DNA of 64,000 bases from Alkalisalibacterium limincola (lineage in GTDB: Bacteria > Pseudomonadota > Gammaproteobacteria > Xanthomonadales > Xanthomonadaceae). The translations under genes and the position numbers were made by a program. The stretch lies in the NCBI RefSeq assembly GCF_008017755.1, contig NZ_VRTS01000009.1, forward strand, positions 1-64,000, written 5' to 3'. Of the stretch, positions 18,480-28,934 are shown one piece after another; positions within the stretch are counted from its first letter, which is position 1, and each line of letters begins with the position of its first letter. The notes beneath the pieces were generated by a model. That model searched no databases and had not been told where the DNA came from. It saw only the letters and a list, made by a program, of their open reading frames with translations.

Positions 18480-20674
18480 ATGAGTCCGAGCAGCCAAGAC
18501 AACCTCACCACGATGGTGATGAAGCCACCAGAAGGTGCCCCGGAGATCCCGGGTTACCGGATGCAGCGGCGCCTGGGAAGTGGCGGCATGGCCACCGTCT
18601 GGCTGGCGGTGCAGGAGCGCTGGACCGCGAGGTGGCGATCAAGGTGATGTCGCACGAGGCGCTGGCCGATGAATCGGCCAAGAAGCGCTTCGAACAGGAG
18701 GCCCGCACGATCGCCCGGCTGGAACATCCGGGGATCGTCGGCATCCACGAGGTCGGGCGCACCGAGGACGGCCAGCCCTATTACGTGATGCCCTATCTTG
18801 CGCGCGGTGCGCTGTCGCAGCGCGACTACCAGGGCGACGAGGAAGCGATCTTCGAGATCCTCAGGGCGCTGCTGTCGGCGCTGGAGTACGCGCATGCGCG
18901 CGGGATCGTGCATCGCGACGTGAAGTCGGAGAACGTGCTTTTCGACGCCAGCAACCGGCCGCGCCTGACCGACTTCGGCATCGCGCTGAGCAAGCGGACG
19001 AGCGCGCGCATCACCACGGCGGGACTGGCGCTGGGCAGCGGCGGCTACATGTCGCCGGAGCAGGCGCGCGGTGAAGAGGTGGACGGGCGCGCGGACCTGT
19101 ATTCCCTGGGGGTCATGGCCTACGAGCTGCTGGTCGGCGTGCTGCCCTACGACGCCAGCGAGCCGCTGGCGCTGGCGCTGATGCATGCGCAGGACCCGAT
19201 TCCGCGGCTGCCGACGACACTGCGGCACTGGCAGGGCTTCATCGACAAGGCGATGGCCAAGGCGCCGCAGGACCGTTTCCGCAATGCCTCGCAGATGTTG
19301 CGTGCGCTCGAGCGGCTGGAGCTGCGCCGCGAGAGTGCCAGCACCGAGCGCTGGGCCCGGCTGTGGGCCATGTCGCGGCTGCAGCTGCACCGGGCCCGTC
19401 CGGTGCTGTATTTCACCGGCGGCCTGGCCGGGGCGCTGTTGCTGGTGTGGGCGGTGTGGACCCTCCTGCCCCGGGGCGAGCCGGTGCCGGTCGAGGAGGA
19501 CACACTGGCACTGGTGCAATCCGGAGAGGGCAGCGGCGCCCCGGAGGAAGACGACATTGCGGGGGCATCGGGAGGTACCGAGGTGCAAGCCCTGATCGAT
19601 CGTGGCGAGGAGCAGTTGGCGGCCGGCGACCTGCTGGCCCCCGGCGACGCGAACGCCGCCGACACCTGGACCGAGGCCTGGCGACAGGCACCGGACGACC
19701 CGGCCGTGGTGGATGGCCTGGAGCGGACGCTGGCTGCGCTGGCCACCCGGGTGGCCGCCAACATCGCCGCGCGCAATCCCGGGCAGGCCCAGACCGGCTT
19801 CGCCCGGGCGCGCGAGCTGGCCACTTCGACCGGCCTGTCCACCGGCGAGGCCTGGCGGGAGTTCCGCGCCACGGTGCGCGAAGCCCTGGCCACCCGCCTG
19901 CGGGCAGCGGCGGCGAATTTCGACCACGCCGATGGCGTGGCGGCAAGCGAGCTGGTGGCGACGATCGACCCCGGCCACCCGGAGCTGCTGCCGCTGATGG
20001 ATCCACTGCCGGACCTGCCGCGCCCGGGGCAGGCACTGGAGGGTGGCGTGCCGCTGGTGTTCGTGGCCCCCGGTGCACCGGGCCGGCCGGCGCTGGCGGC
20101 GATGCCGCGGCCGGTCACCCAGGGCGAGTACGGTGCCTTCGCCACCGGCACCTCCCGCGGCTCGTCGAACTGCCACCTGCCGGCCTCGCTGGTGCGCGTG
20201 TTCGCGCGCAAGACCTGGCGGGATCCGCCGTTCGAGCAATCCTCCGACCACCCGGTGGTGTGCGTGAGCCATGACGACGCGGCAAGCTACGCCCAGTGGC
20301 TCGGCGCGCGCTCGGGCATGCGGCTGCAGCTGCCCAGCGCGGCGGACTGGCGGCGCATGACCGCCGGCATGCCTGCCGGGCAGTGCGGCAATGCGCGGCT
20401 GGCCTGCGGCGACACCCGCGGTACGCTGGGCGTGGCCCGCTTCGGAGCCAACGCCCTGGGCCTGCGGGACCTCAACGGCAACGTGGCCGAATGGCTTCGC
20501 GACTGTGCGGGTGACTGCTCGCGCCACCTGGTGGGTGGGCAGTCCTGGCGGGATGCGCCGGGCGAGCGCCCGTCGCAGACTCGGGACTTCCCGGCCGAAC
20601 GTGGCCACCAGGAAGTGGGTTTCCGGCTGGTGCGCGAACTGCGCCCCGGCGACAACGTGAGGGTTCGACCATGA
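18480..20674 (+). CDS. Membrane Ser/Thr protein kinase with C-terminal formylglycine-enzyme-like domain (one apparent frameshift)
   Basis: The corrected protein is about 731 aa. Residues 26-300 form a Hanks-type kinase with GSGGMATV loop, Lys55, HRDVKSEN (145-152), DFG (165-167) and a GSGGYMSPEQ activation segment, so it should be active. One membrane helix (about 308-330) follows. A helical linker leads to a domain (about 521-722) like sulfatase-modifying factor / FGE: VTQGEYGAFA, HPVVCVSHDDAASYAQWL, LRLPS-like LQLPSAADW, NVAEWLRDC, and a final VGFRLVREL. The frame breaks at about 18617 (one G lost after AVQE). It overlaps the DUF502 gene by ATGA. Confidence 0.88.
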
Positions 20675-21519
20675 GCAGTCGCGGATCCGACCCCTGGCGG
20701 GAGTTCTACCGTCGCGCACGTGCGCTGCGCATCCCGCACCTGCAGCGATACGTCCTCACCGGCCTGCTGACCGTGTTCCCGGTGTGGCTGACGTGGATCG
20801 TGTTCTCGTTCGTGCTGCGCCAGCTTTCGCGGCTCGGCCAGCCGATCGTGGATGCGATGCTGGCGGTGTTCGCATGGATGATTCCCGGCGGCCACATCGT
20901 GCAGCAGGAATGGATCCGCTTCACGCTGGCGGTGCTGCTGACACTGGCGTTCCTGTATGGGCTGGGCTGGCTGGCCAACCGGGTCGTGGGCCGGCAACTG
21001 CTCACCCTCATCGACAGCCTGTTCGAGCGCATCCCGCTGGTGCAGACCATCTACGGCGGCACGAAGAAGCTGCTGACCATGCTGCAGAAGAAGCCCGAGA
21101 GCACGCAGCGCGTGGTGCTGATCGACTTCCCGAAGGAGAACATGAAGGTGGTGGGCCTCGTGACGCGGATACTGCACGAGGAAGGTACCGGTCGCGAGCT
21201 GGCCGCCGTGTACGTGCCGACCACGCCGAACCCGACCTCGGGCTACCTGGAGATCGTGCCGGTCGAGCAGCTCACGCCCACGCCATGGACGGTCGACCAG
21301 GCGATGGCCTTCATCATCTCCGGAGGCGCGGTGAGCCCGGACGAAATTCCGTTCACGCCGCCCAAGGACAAGGGCGGGCTGCCCAAGGACGCGCCGGACC
21401 CGGGGAGCCCCAGCGGCGACCCGGTCACGTCGGCTGCGGGCACGCCCGCGGAGCCAGGACCCGCGCTCGACCCGCCGGAGCCACCACTGCCGCCCGACCC
21501 GGAGGGCGTGCGCCGCTGA
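20671..21519 (+). CDS. DUF502 family membrane protein
   Basis: This 282-aa protein has two strong membrane segments (about residues 28-48 and 85-108), then the family core ERIPLVQTIYGGTKKLL and RVVLIDFPKENMKVVGLVT, and the conserved YVPTTPNPTSGYLEIVP. DUF502 proteins are widespread inner-membrane proteins without known activity. The last 60 residues are Pro/Gly/Asp-rich and unlike the family core. Its ATG overlaps the kinase stop by 4 bp, implying coupled translation and a possible functional link. Confidence 0.88.
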   Translation: MSSRGSDPWREFYRRARALRIPHLQRYVLTGLLTVFPVWLTWIVFSFVLRQLSRLGQPIVDAMLAVFAWMIPGGHIVQQEWIRFTLAVLLTLAFLYGLGWLANRVVGRQLLTLIDSLFERIPLVQTIYGGTKKLLTMLQKKPESTQRVVLIDFPKENMKVVGLVTRILHEEGTGRELAAVYVPTTPNPTSGYLEIVPVEQLTPTPWTVDQAMAFIISGGAVSPDEIPFTPPKDKGGLPKDAPDPGSPSGDPVTSAAGTPAEPGPALDPPEPPLPPDPEGVRR

Positions 21520-21551
21520 AGCCCGCGGCGCAGCCGGGGCGCCTGCTTGGT

Positions 21552-21557
21552 TAGACT
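21552..21557 (+). promoter_or_regulatory. -10-like TAGACT
   Basis: TAGACT lies 36 bp before the ATG at 21593, followed by a short GGTTG-ATCCGA-CAACC inverted repeat and an AGGAG ribosome-binding site. Confidence 0.35.
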
Positions 21558-21592
21558 CCATGGTTGATCCGACAACCAGGAGTCCACCACGC

Positions 21593-23449
21593 ATGGTCCA
21601 ATCCACCCCCCGAACCCGGCTGCCGCTGGCCCGCATGGCGCTGGCGGTTGCGCTGGCGCTGGGCCTTTCGGCCTGCACCCCCACCCCTTCGGCATCCGAA
21701 GCGACGACCCAGGCCCAGGCACCGGCCGGCGAGCGCGAGCAGGCGCTGCAGGCGCTCTACGAGAGCTACTGGGAGCAGGCACTCGAACGCAACCCGCTGC
21801 GCGCCACCTTCGTCGGGGAGCACCGCTACAACCACCTGCTGGTGAACATGCTGGATCCGGAGTTCGTGGCCGAGAGCGAGGCCCTGGCGCGGCATTGGCT
21901 GGCGCGCGCCGAGGCGATCGGCAACGACGGGCTGGAGGGCCAGGACCTGCTGAGCTACGAGATATTCACCACCGACCTGCGCAACGAGCTGGCCGGATAC
22001 GCCTTCCCGGGCCACCTGATGCCGCTCAACCAGTTCACCAACCTGGCCGGCACCTGGGCGACGCTGGGTTCGGGCGGCAGCGCGCAGCCGTTCAACACGC
22101 TGGCCGACCACGAGGCCTGGCTGCAGCGCGCCGACCGGATCCCCGTCGTGGTGGACCAGATGATCGCGAACATGCGCGAAGGCATGCGCCGGGGCGTAGT
22201 GCAGCCGCGGGTGCTGATGGAGCGGGTGGTGCCGCAGCTCGACGGATTGATTGCCGATACCGCCGAAGAGACGCTGTTCTGGCGTCCTGTGGCGGCGCTG
22301 GAGGACAACGCCGACGTGTCCACCAGTGAACGCCAGGAGCTGGAGGCGCGTTACCGGGTGCTGATCGAGGACCGGCTGATGCCGGCCTACGCCGGGCTGC
22401 GCCGCTTCGTGGCCGAGGAGTACATTCCCGCCAGCCGCGATAGCGTGGGCATGGCCGACCTGCCCGATGGCCCGGCCTGGTACGACTACCGGGTACGCCA
22501 GAGTACGACCACCGAGCTGACCCCCGCCCAGATCCACCGCATCGGCCTGGACGAGGTCGAGCGCATCCATACACGCATGCGCGGGCTGGCCGACGACCTG
22601 GGCGTGGCGCTGGCGCCGGACGACCACATCGGCATCCTGTTCGACGGCGTGCGCGCCCGGCCCGATGCCCGCTTCGAGGACGAGGAGGACCTGCTGAGGC
22701 AGTACCGTGCCTTCCGCGAGACGGTCGACCCGCTGCTGCCGAAGCTCTTCGACCTGCAGCCGGAGGCGGACTTCGAGATCCGGCCGGTGGAGGCGTTCCG
22801 GGCGCAGGCGGCTTCCGCGGCGTCGTACTCGGCACCCTCGCAGGATGGCAGCCGCCCGGGCGTGTTCTACGTCAACACCTACGACATTCCGGCACGCCCG
22901 CGCTATTCGCTGGAGTCGCTGTACCTGCACGAGGCCACGCCCGGACACCACTTCCAGATCGGCCTGCAACGCGAACTCGAGGACCTGCCCGCCTTCCGCC
23001 GCTTCGGCGGCGAGACCGCCTTCATCGAGGGGTGGGGGCTGTATGCGGAGTCGCTGGGCGAGGAGCTGGGCGTCTACCAGGACCCGCTGATGCTCTTCGG
23101 CGCGCTGGAATACGAACTTTGGCGCTCGATCCGGCTGGTGGTCGACACCGGCCTGCATGCCAAGGGCTGGAGCCGCCAGGACGTGCTGGACTACATGTAC
23201 GCCAATTCCCCGGTGCAGCCCACGCGGGCCGTGTCGGAGGCCGAGCGCTTCATGGCGATCCCGGGGCAGGCACTGGCCTACAAGATCGGCGAGCTGCGCA
23301 TCCGCGAGCTTCGCGACCTGGCCGAGGCCGAGCTGGGCGAGGATTTCGACGTGCGCGGCTTCCACCGCGAGGTGCTCAAGGACGGCTCGGTGCCGCTGGA
23401 CGTGCTGGAGACGAAGATCAGGCGCTGGATCGACGGCCAACGCGGCTAG
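21593..23449 (+). CDS. DUF885 family lipoprotein (predicted metallo-carboxypeptidase fold)
   Basis: This 618-aa protein has a lipoprotein signal (ALALGLSAC, Cys about 29). It is a typical DUF885 protein: YDYRVRQSTTTELTPAQIH, the zinc-type motif LHEATPGHHFQI (HExxxGHH), GWGLYAESLGEELG and DVLDYMYANSP. Helical DUF885 proteins resemble M32 carboxypeptidases; a peptidase role in the cell envelope is inferred, not shown. ATG 21593 follows GGAGTCC. It ends 46 bp before a convergent MBL-fold gene. Confidence 0.88.
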   Translation: MVQSTPRTRLPLARMALAVALALGLSACTPTPSASEATTQAQAPAGEREQALQALYESYWEQALERNPLRATFVGEHRYNHLLVNMLDPEFVAESEALARHWLARAEAIGNDGLEGQDLLSYEIFTTDLRNELAGYAFPGHLMPLNQFTNLAGTWATLGSGGSAQPFNTLADHEAWLQRADRIPVVVDQMIANMREGMRRGVVQPRVLMERVVPQLDGLIADTAEETLFWRPVAALEDNADVSTSERQELEARYRVLIEDRLMPAYAGLRRFVAEEYIPASRDSVGMADLPDGPAWYDYRVRQSTTTELTPAQIHRIGLDEVERIHTRMRGLADDLGVALAPDDHIGILFDGVRARPDARFEDEEDLLRQYRAFRETVDPLLPKLFDLQPEADFEIRPVEAFRAQAASAASYSAPSQDGSRPGVFYVNTYDIPARPRYSLESLYLHEATPGHHFQIGLQRELEDLPAFRRFGGETAFIEGWGLYAESLGEELGVYQDPLMLFGALEYELWRSIRLVVDTGLHAKGWSRQDVLDYMYANSPVQPTRAVSEAERFMAIPGQALAYKIGELRIRELRDLAEAELGEDFDVRGFHREVLKDGSVPLDVLETKIRRWIDGQRG

Positions 23450-23495
23450 CACGGCGCCACCCGGGCGGCACATTGGCTTGCGCCGAAGCCACCGG

Positions 23496-24881
23496 CTACA
23501 CGTCCTGCCACTCCCCAAGGCGCGCCAGCTCCGCCGGCGCTCCGTGGCGCGTCCGCAAGACGGTGGCCAAGGCCTCGCGCGCGGAGTGCTCGCCGTGAAC
23601 CAGGCTGACCGCAGGGTGGCCGGGGAAGCGTGCGTACCATTCGACCAGTCCCGACTGGTCGGCGTGGGCCGACAGTCCGCCAACGGTGTGCACTTGCAGG
23701 CGCACCGGGAACGACTCGCCGAACATGCGCACGCTGTCGGCGCCGTCCACGATTCGCCGCCCGAGCGTGTCCCGTGCCTGGTAGCCCACGAAGACGAGGT
23801 GGGACTGCGGCCTGCCCAGGTGGTGCCTGAGGTGATGGCGGATGCGACCGCCATTGCACATGCCGGACCCGGCGATGATGATCGCCCCGGAGCGGATCCC
23901 GTTGATGTGCTGGGATTGCGCGACGTCGGTGGTCAGATGCAGGTTCGGCAATCGGAACGGATGCGGCCACTCGCGCCAGGCCTTGGCTGCTTCGGGATCG
24001 AACAGGTCGACGTTCTTCTCGTATACCTCCAGCACGCGGATCGCCATCGGGCTGTCGAGGTAGATCCTCCAGCGGCCCAGGTTCCAGCGGTCGAAGTTCC
24101 GGGCGAACGCGTAGAGCACCTCCTGCGTGCGACCGACCGCGAAGGCCGGGATGAGGACGTTGCCACCGCTTTCCCAAGCCTGCTCGAGGATTTCTAGAAA
24201 CTCGAGCTCGGTGTTGGCCCGGCTTCGATGGTTGCGGTCGCCGTAGGTCGACTCCAGGATCACCCGGTCGGCCCGACCCGGGTGCTCCGGGCTGCGCACG
24301 ATCGGCGCGTCCTTCATGCCAAGGTCGCCGGAAAACACCAAAGTGCGGGGTGCAGCCTGGCCAGTGTCTTCCGTGATTTCCACGATCGCCGAGCCCAGGA
24401 TATGGCCTGCATCGTGCAGCGTCAGCGTCACCCCGGGGGCCAGCTGGCGTGGGGTGCCGTACTCGACCCCGCGTACGAGTCGCAGCGTGCGCCGGACATC
24501 GCCCTCATCGTAGAGCGGGCCCAGGGTGGCCTGGGGACCTCCAAACCGGCGAGCACGCTCTGCGTCCATCGCCGCCAGGTTGGCGGCGTCCTCCAGCATG
24601 ATCCCGATCAGCCCTTCGGTCGCAGGGTGGGTCCACACCGGTCCACGGAAGCCCCGTCGGACCAGTAGCGGCAATCGCCCGGAATGATCGATGTGCGCAT
24701 GCGACAGCACGACCGCATCGATCGTGTTGACGTCGAAGCCGAACGCGTCCCGATTGCGCCCCTCGTCTTCTCGACTGCCCTGGTGCATACCGCAATCGAG
24801 CAGGAACCGGTGCCCGCCGGCTTCGACCAGATGGCATGAACCGGTCACCTCTCCAACCGCCCCCAGGCTGCAAAAACGCAT
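23496..24881 (-). CDS. Beta-CASP metallo-beta-lactamase fold RNA-processing exonuclease
   Basis: This 461-aa protein starts with the MBL fold (GAVGEVTGSCHL, then SHAHIDHSGRLP with the HxHxDH zinc motif) and continues with SGDLG and ESTYGDRNH. A beta-CASP insert (VLIPAFAVGRTQEVLYAF; IIAGSGMCNGGRIRHHL) and an RMMBL end (VHTVGGLSAHADQSGL; LVHGEHSA) follow. This architecture is that of CPSF-like and YSH1-like hydrolases that cut RNA. Bacterial members of this exact type are not well characterised. It is a single gene, convergent with the DUF885 lipoprotein. Confidence 0.9.
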   Translation of the reverse strand: MRFCSLGAVGEVTGSCHLVEAGGHRFLLDCGMHQGSREDEGRNRDAFGFDVNTIDAVVLSHAHIDHSGRLPLLVRRGFRGPVWTHPATEGLIGIMLEDAANLAAMDAERARRFGGPQATLGPLYDEGDVRRTLRLVRGVEYGTPRQLAPGVTLTLHDAGHILGSAIVEITEDTGQAAPRTLVFSGDLGMKDAPIVRSPEHPGRADRVILESTYGDRNHRSRANTELEFLEILEQAWESGGNVLIPAFAVGRTQEVLYAFARNFDRWNLGRWRIYLDSPMAIRVLEVYEKNVDLFDPEAAKAWREWPHPFRLPNLHLTTDVAQSQHINGIRSGAIIIAGSGMCNGGRIRHHLRHHLGRPQSHLVFVGYQARDTLGRRIVDGADSVRMFGESFPVRLQVHTVGGLSAHADQSGLVEWYARFPGHPAVSLVHGEHSAREALATVLRTRHGAPAELARLGEWQDV

Positions 24882-24944
24882 GACGACCTCCTCGACCCTT
24901 CGATGGAGGGTAGCCGCGAAGTCGACCCGACGGGGTGACGAACC

Positions 24945-24972
24945 AAAAAAAACCGCCCCCTGATGGGGGCCG
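24945..24972 (-). terminator. Intrinsic terminator of the S8 protease gene
   Basis: On the minus strand GCCCCC-ATCA-GGGGGC is followed within 2 bp by eight T. It lies about 30 bp after the S8 protease stop codon at 25002. Confidence 0.85.
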
Positions 24973-25001
24973 GCTTCAACTCACCGTTGGAGCAGGCGAG
25001 C

Positions 25002-28000
25002 TTAGTTCACCGTCAGCGTCACCCTGGCGGCTGCCTGGGGACGAAGCGGATCGTTGCTGCCGACACAGGCCACGGCCCGGTAGGTTCCTGGAGCAAGCCC
25101 TGCGGTGTTCACCGCCACCGTGAGCTGCGTCGAGCCACCTGGAGCGACGGTGCCCGAGGACGGGGTGACGGAGCTGATCCACGACGCACCGCACTGGACC
25201 TGGCCTCCAACACGCAGGGTCATCGCGTTGAAGGCGCTGGTGGTTGGCGCCCATGCCCCTGTCGACATGTTGAGGTTGTGTGGACGGGCACCCTGCTGCG
25301 CTGCCGGGCTGAAGAACCAGATCCAGTTGTTGGCCACCGTAGCGGTCGTCGACTGGATCACCACCCAGTAGGTGCCCGGTGCGAGGTTCGGCGTCTGGCC
25401 CGCGGCCGCGAGGTCGAGGGTGATGGTGTTGTCGACGGTGCTGATGCCCGGGCCGTTCGGCGCCGAGGAGTAGGTCCACACCGGCTCAATGACGGTGTTT
25501 ATCGGGCTGCCCAGCGGACGACCACCATCATCGGCATACACATACCAGGTGAGCGCCGATGCGCCAGCCCCGATGTTCAAGCCCTGGGTGAAGCCTTCAG
25601 CCCTCAGCAGGCGAAGCGACGCCTCACCGCCGACCGAGAAGTCATCGGCCACGACGAATCGCTGCTCCGGGGTGGTGGTGATGAGACCGCTGCGGGTACC
25701 GTTGCCCAGGCCAGCACGCGGCTGGTCGAGGAAGTCCAGTGTGGCCGACCCGGTGGTGGCGACGGTGTAGTTGAGCGGTCCACCGCCCACGTTCGACACC
25801 GTGGCTTGCGCCGAGCCGGTTCCGCCAGCCTCGACGGTAACCGAAGCCGAACCGACCTGGATCACGGGGGCGGGAACCGCCACGGCGATCGGAAGGCGCA
25901 GGACCGGACTGTCCGGCGAAGCGATCGGCGTCAGTACCAGGGCGCCGAAGTTGAAGGTACCGGTTGCCGGCAGCGAGGACGAGTCGATGGTCACCGTCAC
26001 CGAAACCTCGGCATTGGCGCCGACGGCGATCGATGTCCGGCTCACCTCACCCTCAAGGCCCACAAGTGCCACCGAGTAGCGGTTGTTGAGCGTGGAACGC
26101 ATGCGGGCAGCGGTGGCGTGGTTCACACCACGGAAGGTGCGCGTGAACGAGCAGCTCTGGAAGCAGGTGGCATCGGCCATGCTGGCCAGGTTGAGGCTGG
26201 ACGGACTGCCACCCTGGGCCGGATTGGCCGCCTGGAAGTTCTCGCTGGTCTCATTGAGCACCAGACCGGCACGAACGGCCCGATCCACGCGCAGCGCACC
26301 CGAACCACCCGCGAACGGGTTCGCCGGCGTGACACCGTCCTCGAGCAGAACCGAGTTCTCCGCCGTCATCATCAGCGCGGACTTGATCTCGGACACGCTC
26401 CAGCCCGGCTGCAACTGGCGCACCAGGCCGGCAGCACCGGCGTTGTGCGGCTGCGACATGGAGGTACCGCTCTTGAGGCCCACCAGGTCCTCGAAGCCCG
26501 TCGGGCTCGGACCTGCATCGGCTGCGAGGATCAACACGCCCGGGCCGGTGAGGTCCGGCTTGATCAGGTCGAACTGCACCGGGCCGCGCGAGCTGAAGCC
26601 CGCCAGCTGATCGGGCGTGTTGGTCACCGGCGATGCCGCCGCCGGAATCGAGGCCGTGACGCCAGGGTTGCTCGCTGCAAAATCGCGCAGCGCATTGCTG
26701 GGAGCCTGCTCGGCGCCGAACACCGGGATGGTGGTGCCGGGAGACGAAGGAGCGATGACACCCGCCTGGTTGTTGGCGATAACCACCGCAATGGCACCCG
26801 CAGCCGTGGCGTTGTTCACCTTGTCGCTGAAAGCGCAGGTGCCGCGACGGATGAGCGCGATGGAGTCCTCGAACAACTCCGGATTGCCGAAGGACGCACA
26901 TCCATCATCGGCGGAGTCGATACCCGGGCTGACCACCAACGGGGTGTCGGCCGGGAAATCCTCGGTCTGCGGCACCGTGTTGGGTCCCGGAGCCAGCGCG
27001 ATCGACTGCAGGATCGGCGGCGGCGCCACCGGTCCGGTCACGGTCAGGAACTTCGCGAACGCGCCACGGCCGTGCTGTGCCGCTGCGATCGTGTGCACCC
27101 AGGGCTGGCGATGCCCGACGGTGGCCGCACCCGGGCCGGAGTTGCCGCCGGAAGCCGAAACGAAGATGCCGGCTTGGGTCGCGGACAGGAAGGCCAGCGA
27201 GATGGCCTCGGTCCACGGCTGGGCGCGCCGCCGATGGAGTAGCTGAGCGCATCGACCACGCCGTCGGCGACCGCCTGGTTGATGGAAGCCAGCGTCGACA
27301 CGTTGGGGCACAGGCCCTGGCCGGCACTATTGGTATAGCAGGCGTCGAAGAAGACCAGGTTGCCGCGCGGGGCGACACCGGAGATCTCGAGCTCGTTGCC
27401 TTCGAAGGTGGCCGTGCGGAAGTTGCCCGCCACGGTGGAACCCACGTGCGTGCCGTGGCCGTTCTCATCGCGCATGCCCGGCACTTCGCGGTTCGGAGCG
27501 GCGCAGTTGGCCGGTGTCAGTTCACAGATGAACTCGTAGCCGCCGATCATCTTGTCGTTGCAGCGACCCTCGTCGATGCCGCCCTCGGCACAGGTGCCGA
27601 GGTAGTTGCCTGCACCCAGCGGGTTCACGTGCTGGTAGCCGTTCATGTCGACCGCGGCGAACGAGGGGCTGCCCACGTTGGCACCCGAATCGATGATGCC
27701 GAAGACCACGCCTTCACCCAGCGCACCAATGCTGCCGGGGCGCCCGGTACCAGTCTCCCAGACCACATCCGCGCCGATGTGCAACGGGCCGGTGTCGGTA
27801 TCGAGCGGGTACTCGTAGTACGGCTCCATCAGGGCGATGTCGCGCATGCTGGAAATCGACCGGGCTTCCTCGGCGGAGAGCTCGACGATGATGCCGTTGA
27901 ACGCATGCTGCATCCGATGCAGCACATCGACCGGGCGACCGAGCGCGTCCGACATCGCCAGTTCGCGTTCGAACTGCAGGCTGGCGAGCGCGTCCGCGTA

Positions 28001-28501
28001 GGCCACCGCTTCCGAGCTGGCAACATCGAACCGGCCGCTCGATTGCCGCGCAGGCGCCGGGAAGGCCGCCTTCTCACCGTCATAGAGGGCCAGCGGCGCC
28101 TCGTTGAAACCGATGATGTAGGGAACGCGCGCATCGACATTGGCGCTGATGTACGCCTCCTGGGTCACCGCGAACTCCGGATCGGCTGCCGCAGGCTCAA
28201 CGCCGGGACGCGAGAAACTTTCGTCGATCGCCGGCGCGTAGACCGCAGGCGCGGTTTCGCTGCTTCCACCCGCGTTGACGCGGGAGGCACGAACGACGGA
28301 GTCCACCTGGGCCTGCCGGGTGGTCTGGACCTGGCGGGTGGCGCCGGCTGCTGGAGCCTGGCGGGCTTGAGCTGTTCCCACGGCCTTGCCGAGGTAATGC
28401 TCGTCGTTGATCTGATGGGTTTCGCTGGCAATGACGCCGGCGGAAACCATGGCGAGCGCGATACTGGTCGCGAGCGCCAAGCGATTGGTTGGAAGAGCCA
28501 T
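25002..28501 (-). CDS. Secreted S8 (subtilisin-like) serine protease, multidomain (one apparent frameshift)
   Basis: The corrected protein is about 1166 aa. A signal peptide (MALPTNRLALATSIALAMVSAGVIAS) is followed by a long propeptide with an I9-like region (VPYIIGFNEAPLA; MQHAFNGIIVELSAEEA). The S8 triad is Asp271 (FGIIDSGANV), His349 (NGHGTHVGS) and Ser681 (SGTSMSQPH), with a PA domain inserted before the Ser (CAFSDKVNNATAAGAIAVVI). Two Ig-like C-terminal regions (QVGSASVTVEAGG and SSGTVAPGGSTQLTV) end the protein. The frame breaks near 27226 (one base lost after SYSIGG). AGAGGA precedes the ATG. It is a digestive or processing protease exported by the cell. Confidence 0.9.
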
Positions 28502-28934
28502 TCGGAGAGAGTCCTCTTGAAGCGTGAAACAAGTGGAAGTTGGCCGGCACGGAACCGGCCTTCGTGAAACCCGCGCATGAGGAGAGCGTGGACAACGTGA
28601 CCGGGTCCAACAGGCGATAGCGCCTCCCCCCCCATCATGTGGCCGCATCCAACGCGCCCTGTCGTAATACCACAACTATGGCCACTGGTTAACGCGTCTT
28701 CACAAAAAAACGTGGCGCGGATTCTGTCTTCACACGCAGAAGCGTTTAAAGAAGCGCCGGAGGGCGTACGCACTGTGAAGGACCGTAGCCCGGCGGCGGT
28801 CCTTTTTTGGTGCACCGCATCAGGGCCGACGGATGCGGGGCCCCGCCCCCGCTCATGGCAGCCTCGCGAGCGAACCGCTACCCTGCCGAGGCCAGTAAGC
28901 CAGTCCGCACATCGACACAGGAAAGAGAAAGAAA
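28502..28934. other. 433-bp divergent intergenic region
   Basis: The region separates the S8 protease (minus) from the M13 peptidase (plus). It contains a lower-GC stretch at 28660-28750 with A7 at 28706-28712 and an inverted repeat followed by T6 (28778-28808). Promoters for both genes must lie here, but I see no strong -35/-10 pair. The M13 gene has a purine-rich AGGAAAGAGAAAG just before its ATG. Confidence 0.5.
28778..28808 (+). terminator. Strong hairpin with T6: attenuator or end of an unannotated small RNA
   Basis: AAGGACCG and CGGTCCTT form an 8-bp stem (28778-28785 with 28797-28804), followed by TTTTTT (28803-28808). It reads on the + strand, yet no + strand gene lies upstream for several kilobases. 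It sits 126 bp before the M13 peptidase start, so it could end a small RNA or attenuate that gene. Confidence 0.6.

Noticed and set aside
18554-20719. Long open frame opposite the Ser/Thr kinase (721 aa)
   Set aside because: High GC leaves few stops; the translation is low-complexity (Arg, Ala, Gly, His-rich) and antisense to a gene with full kinase motifs.
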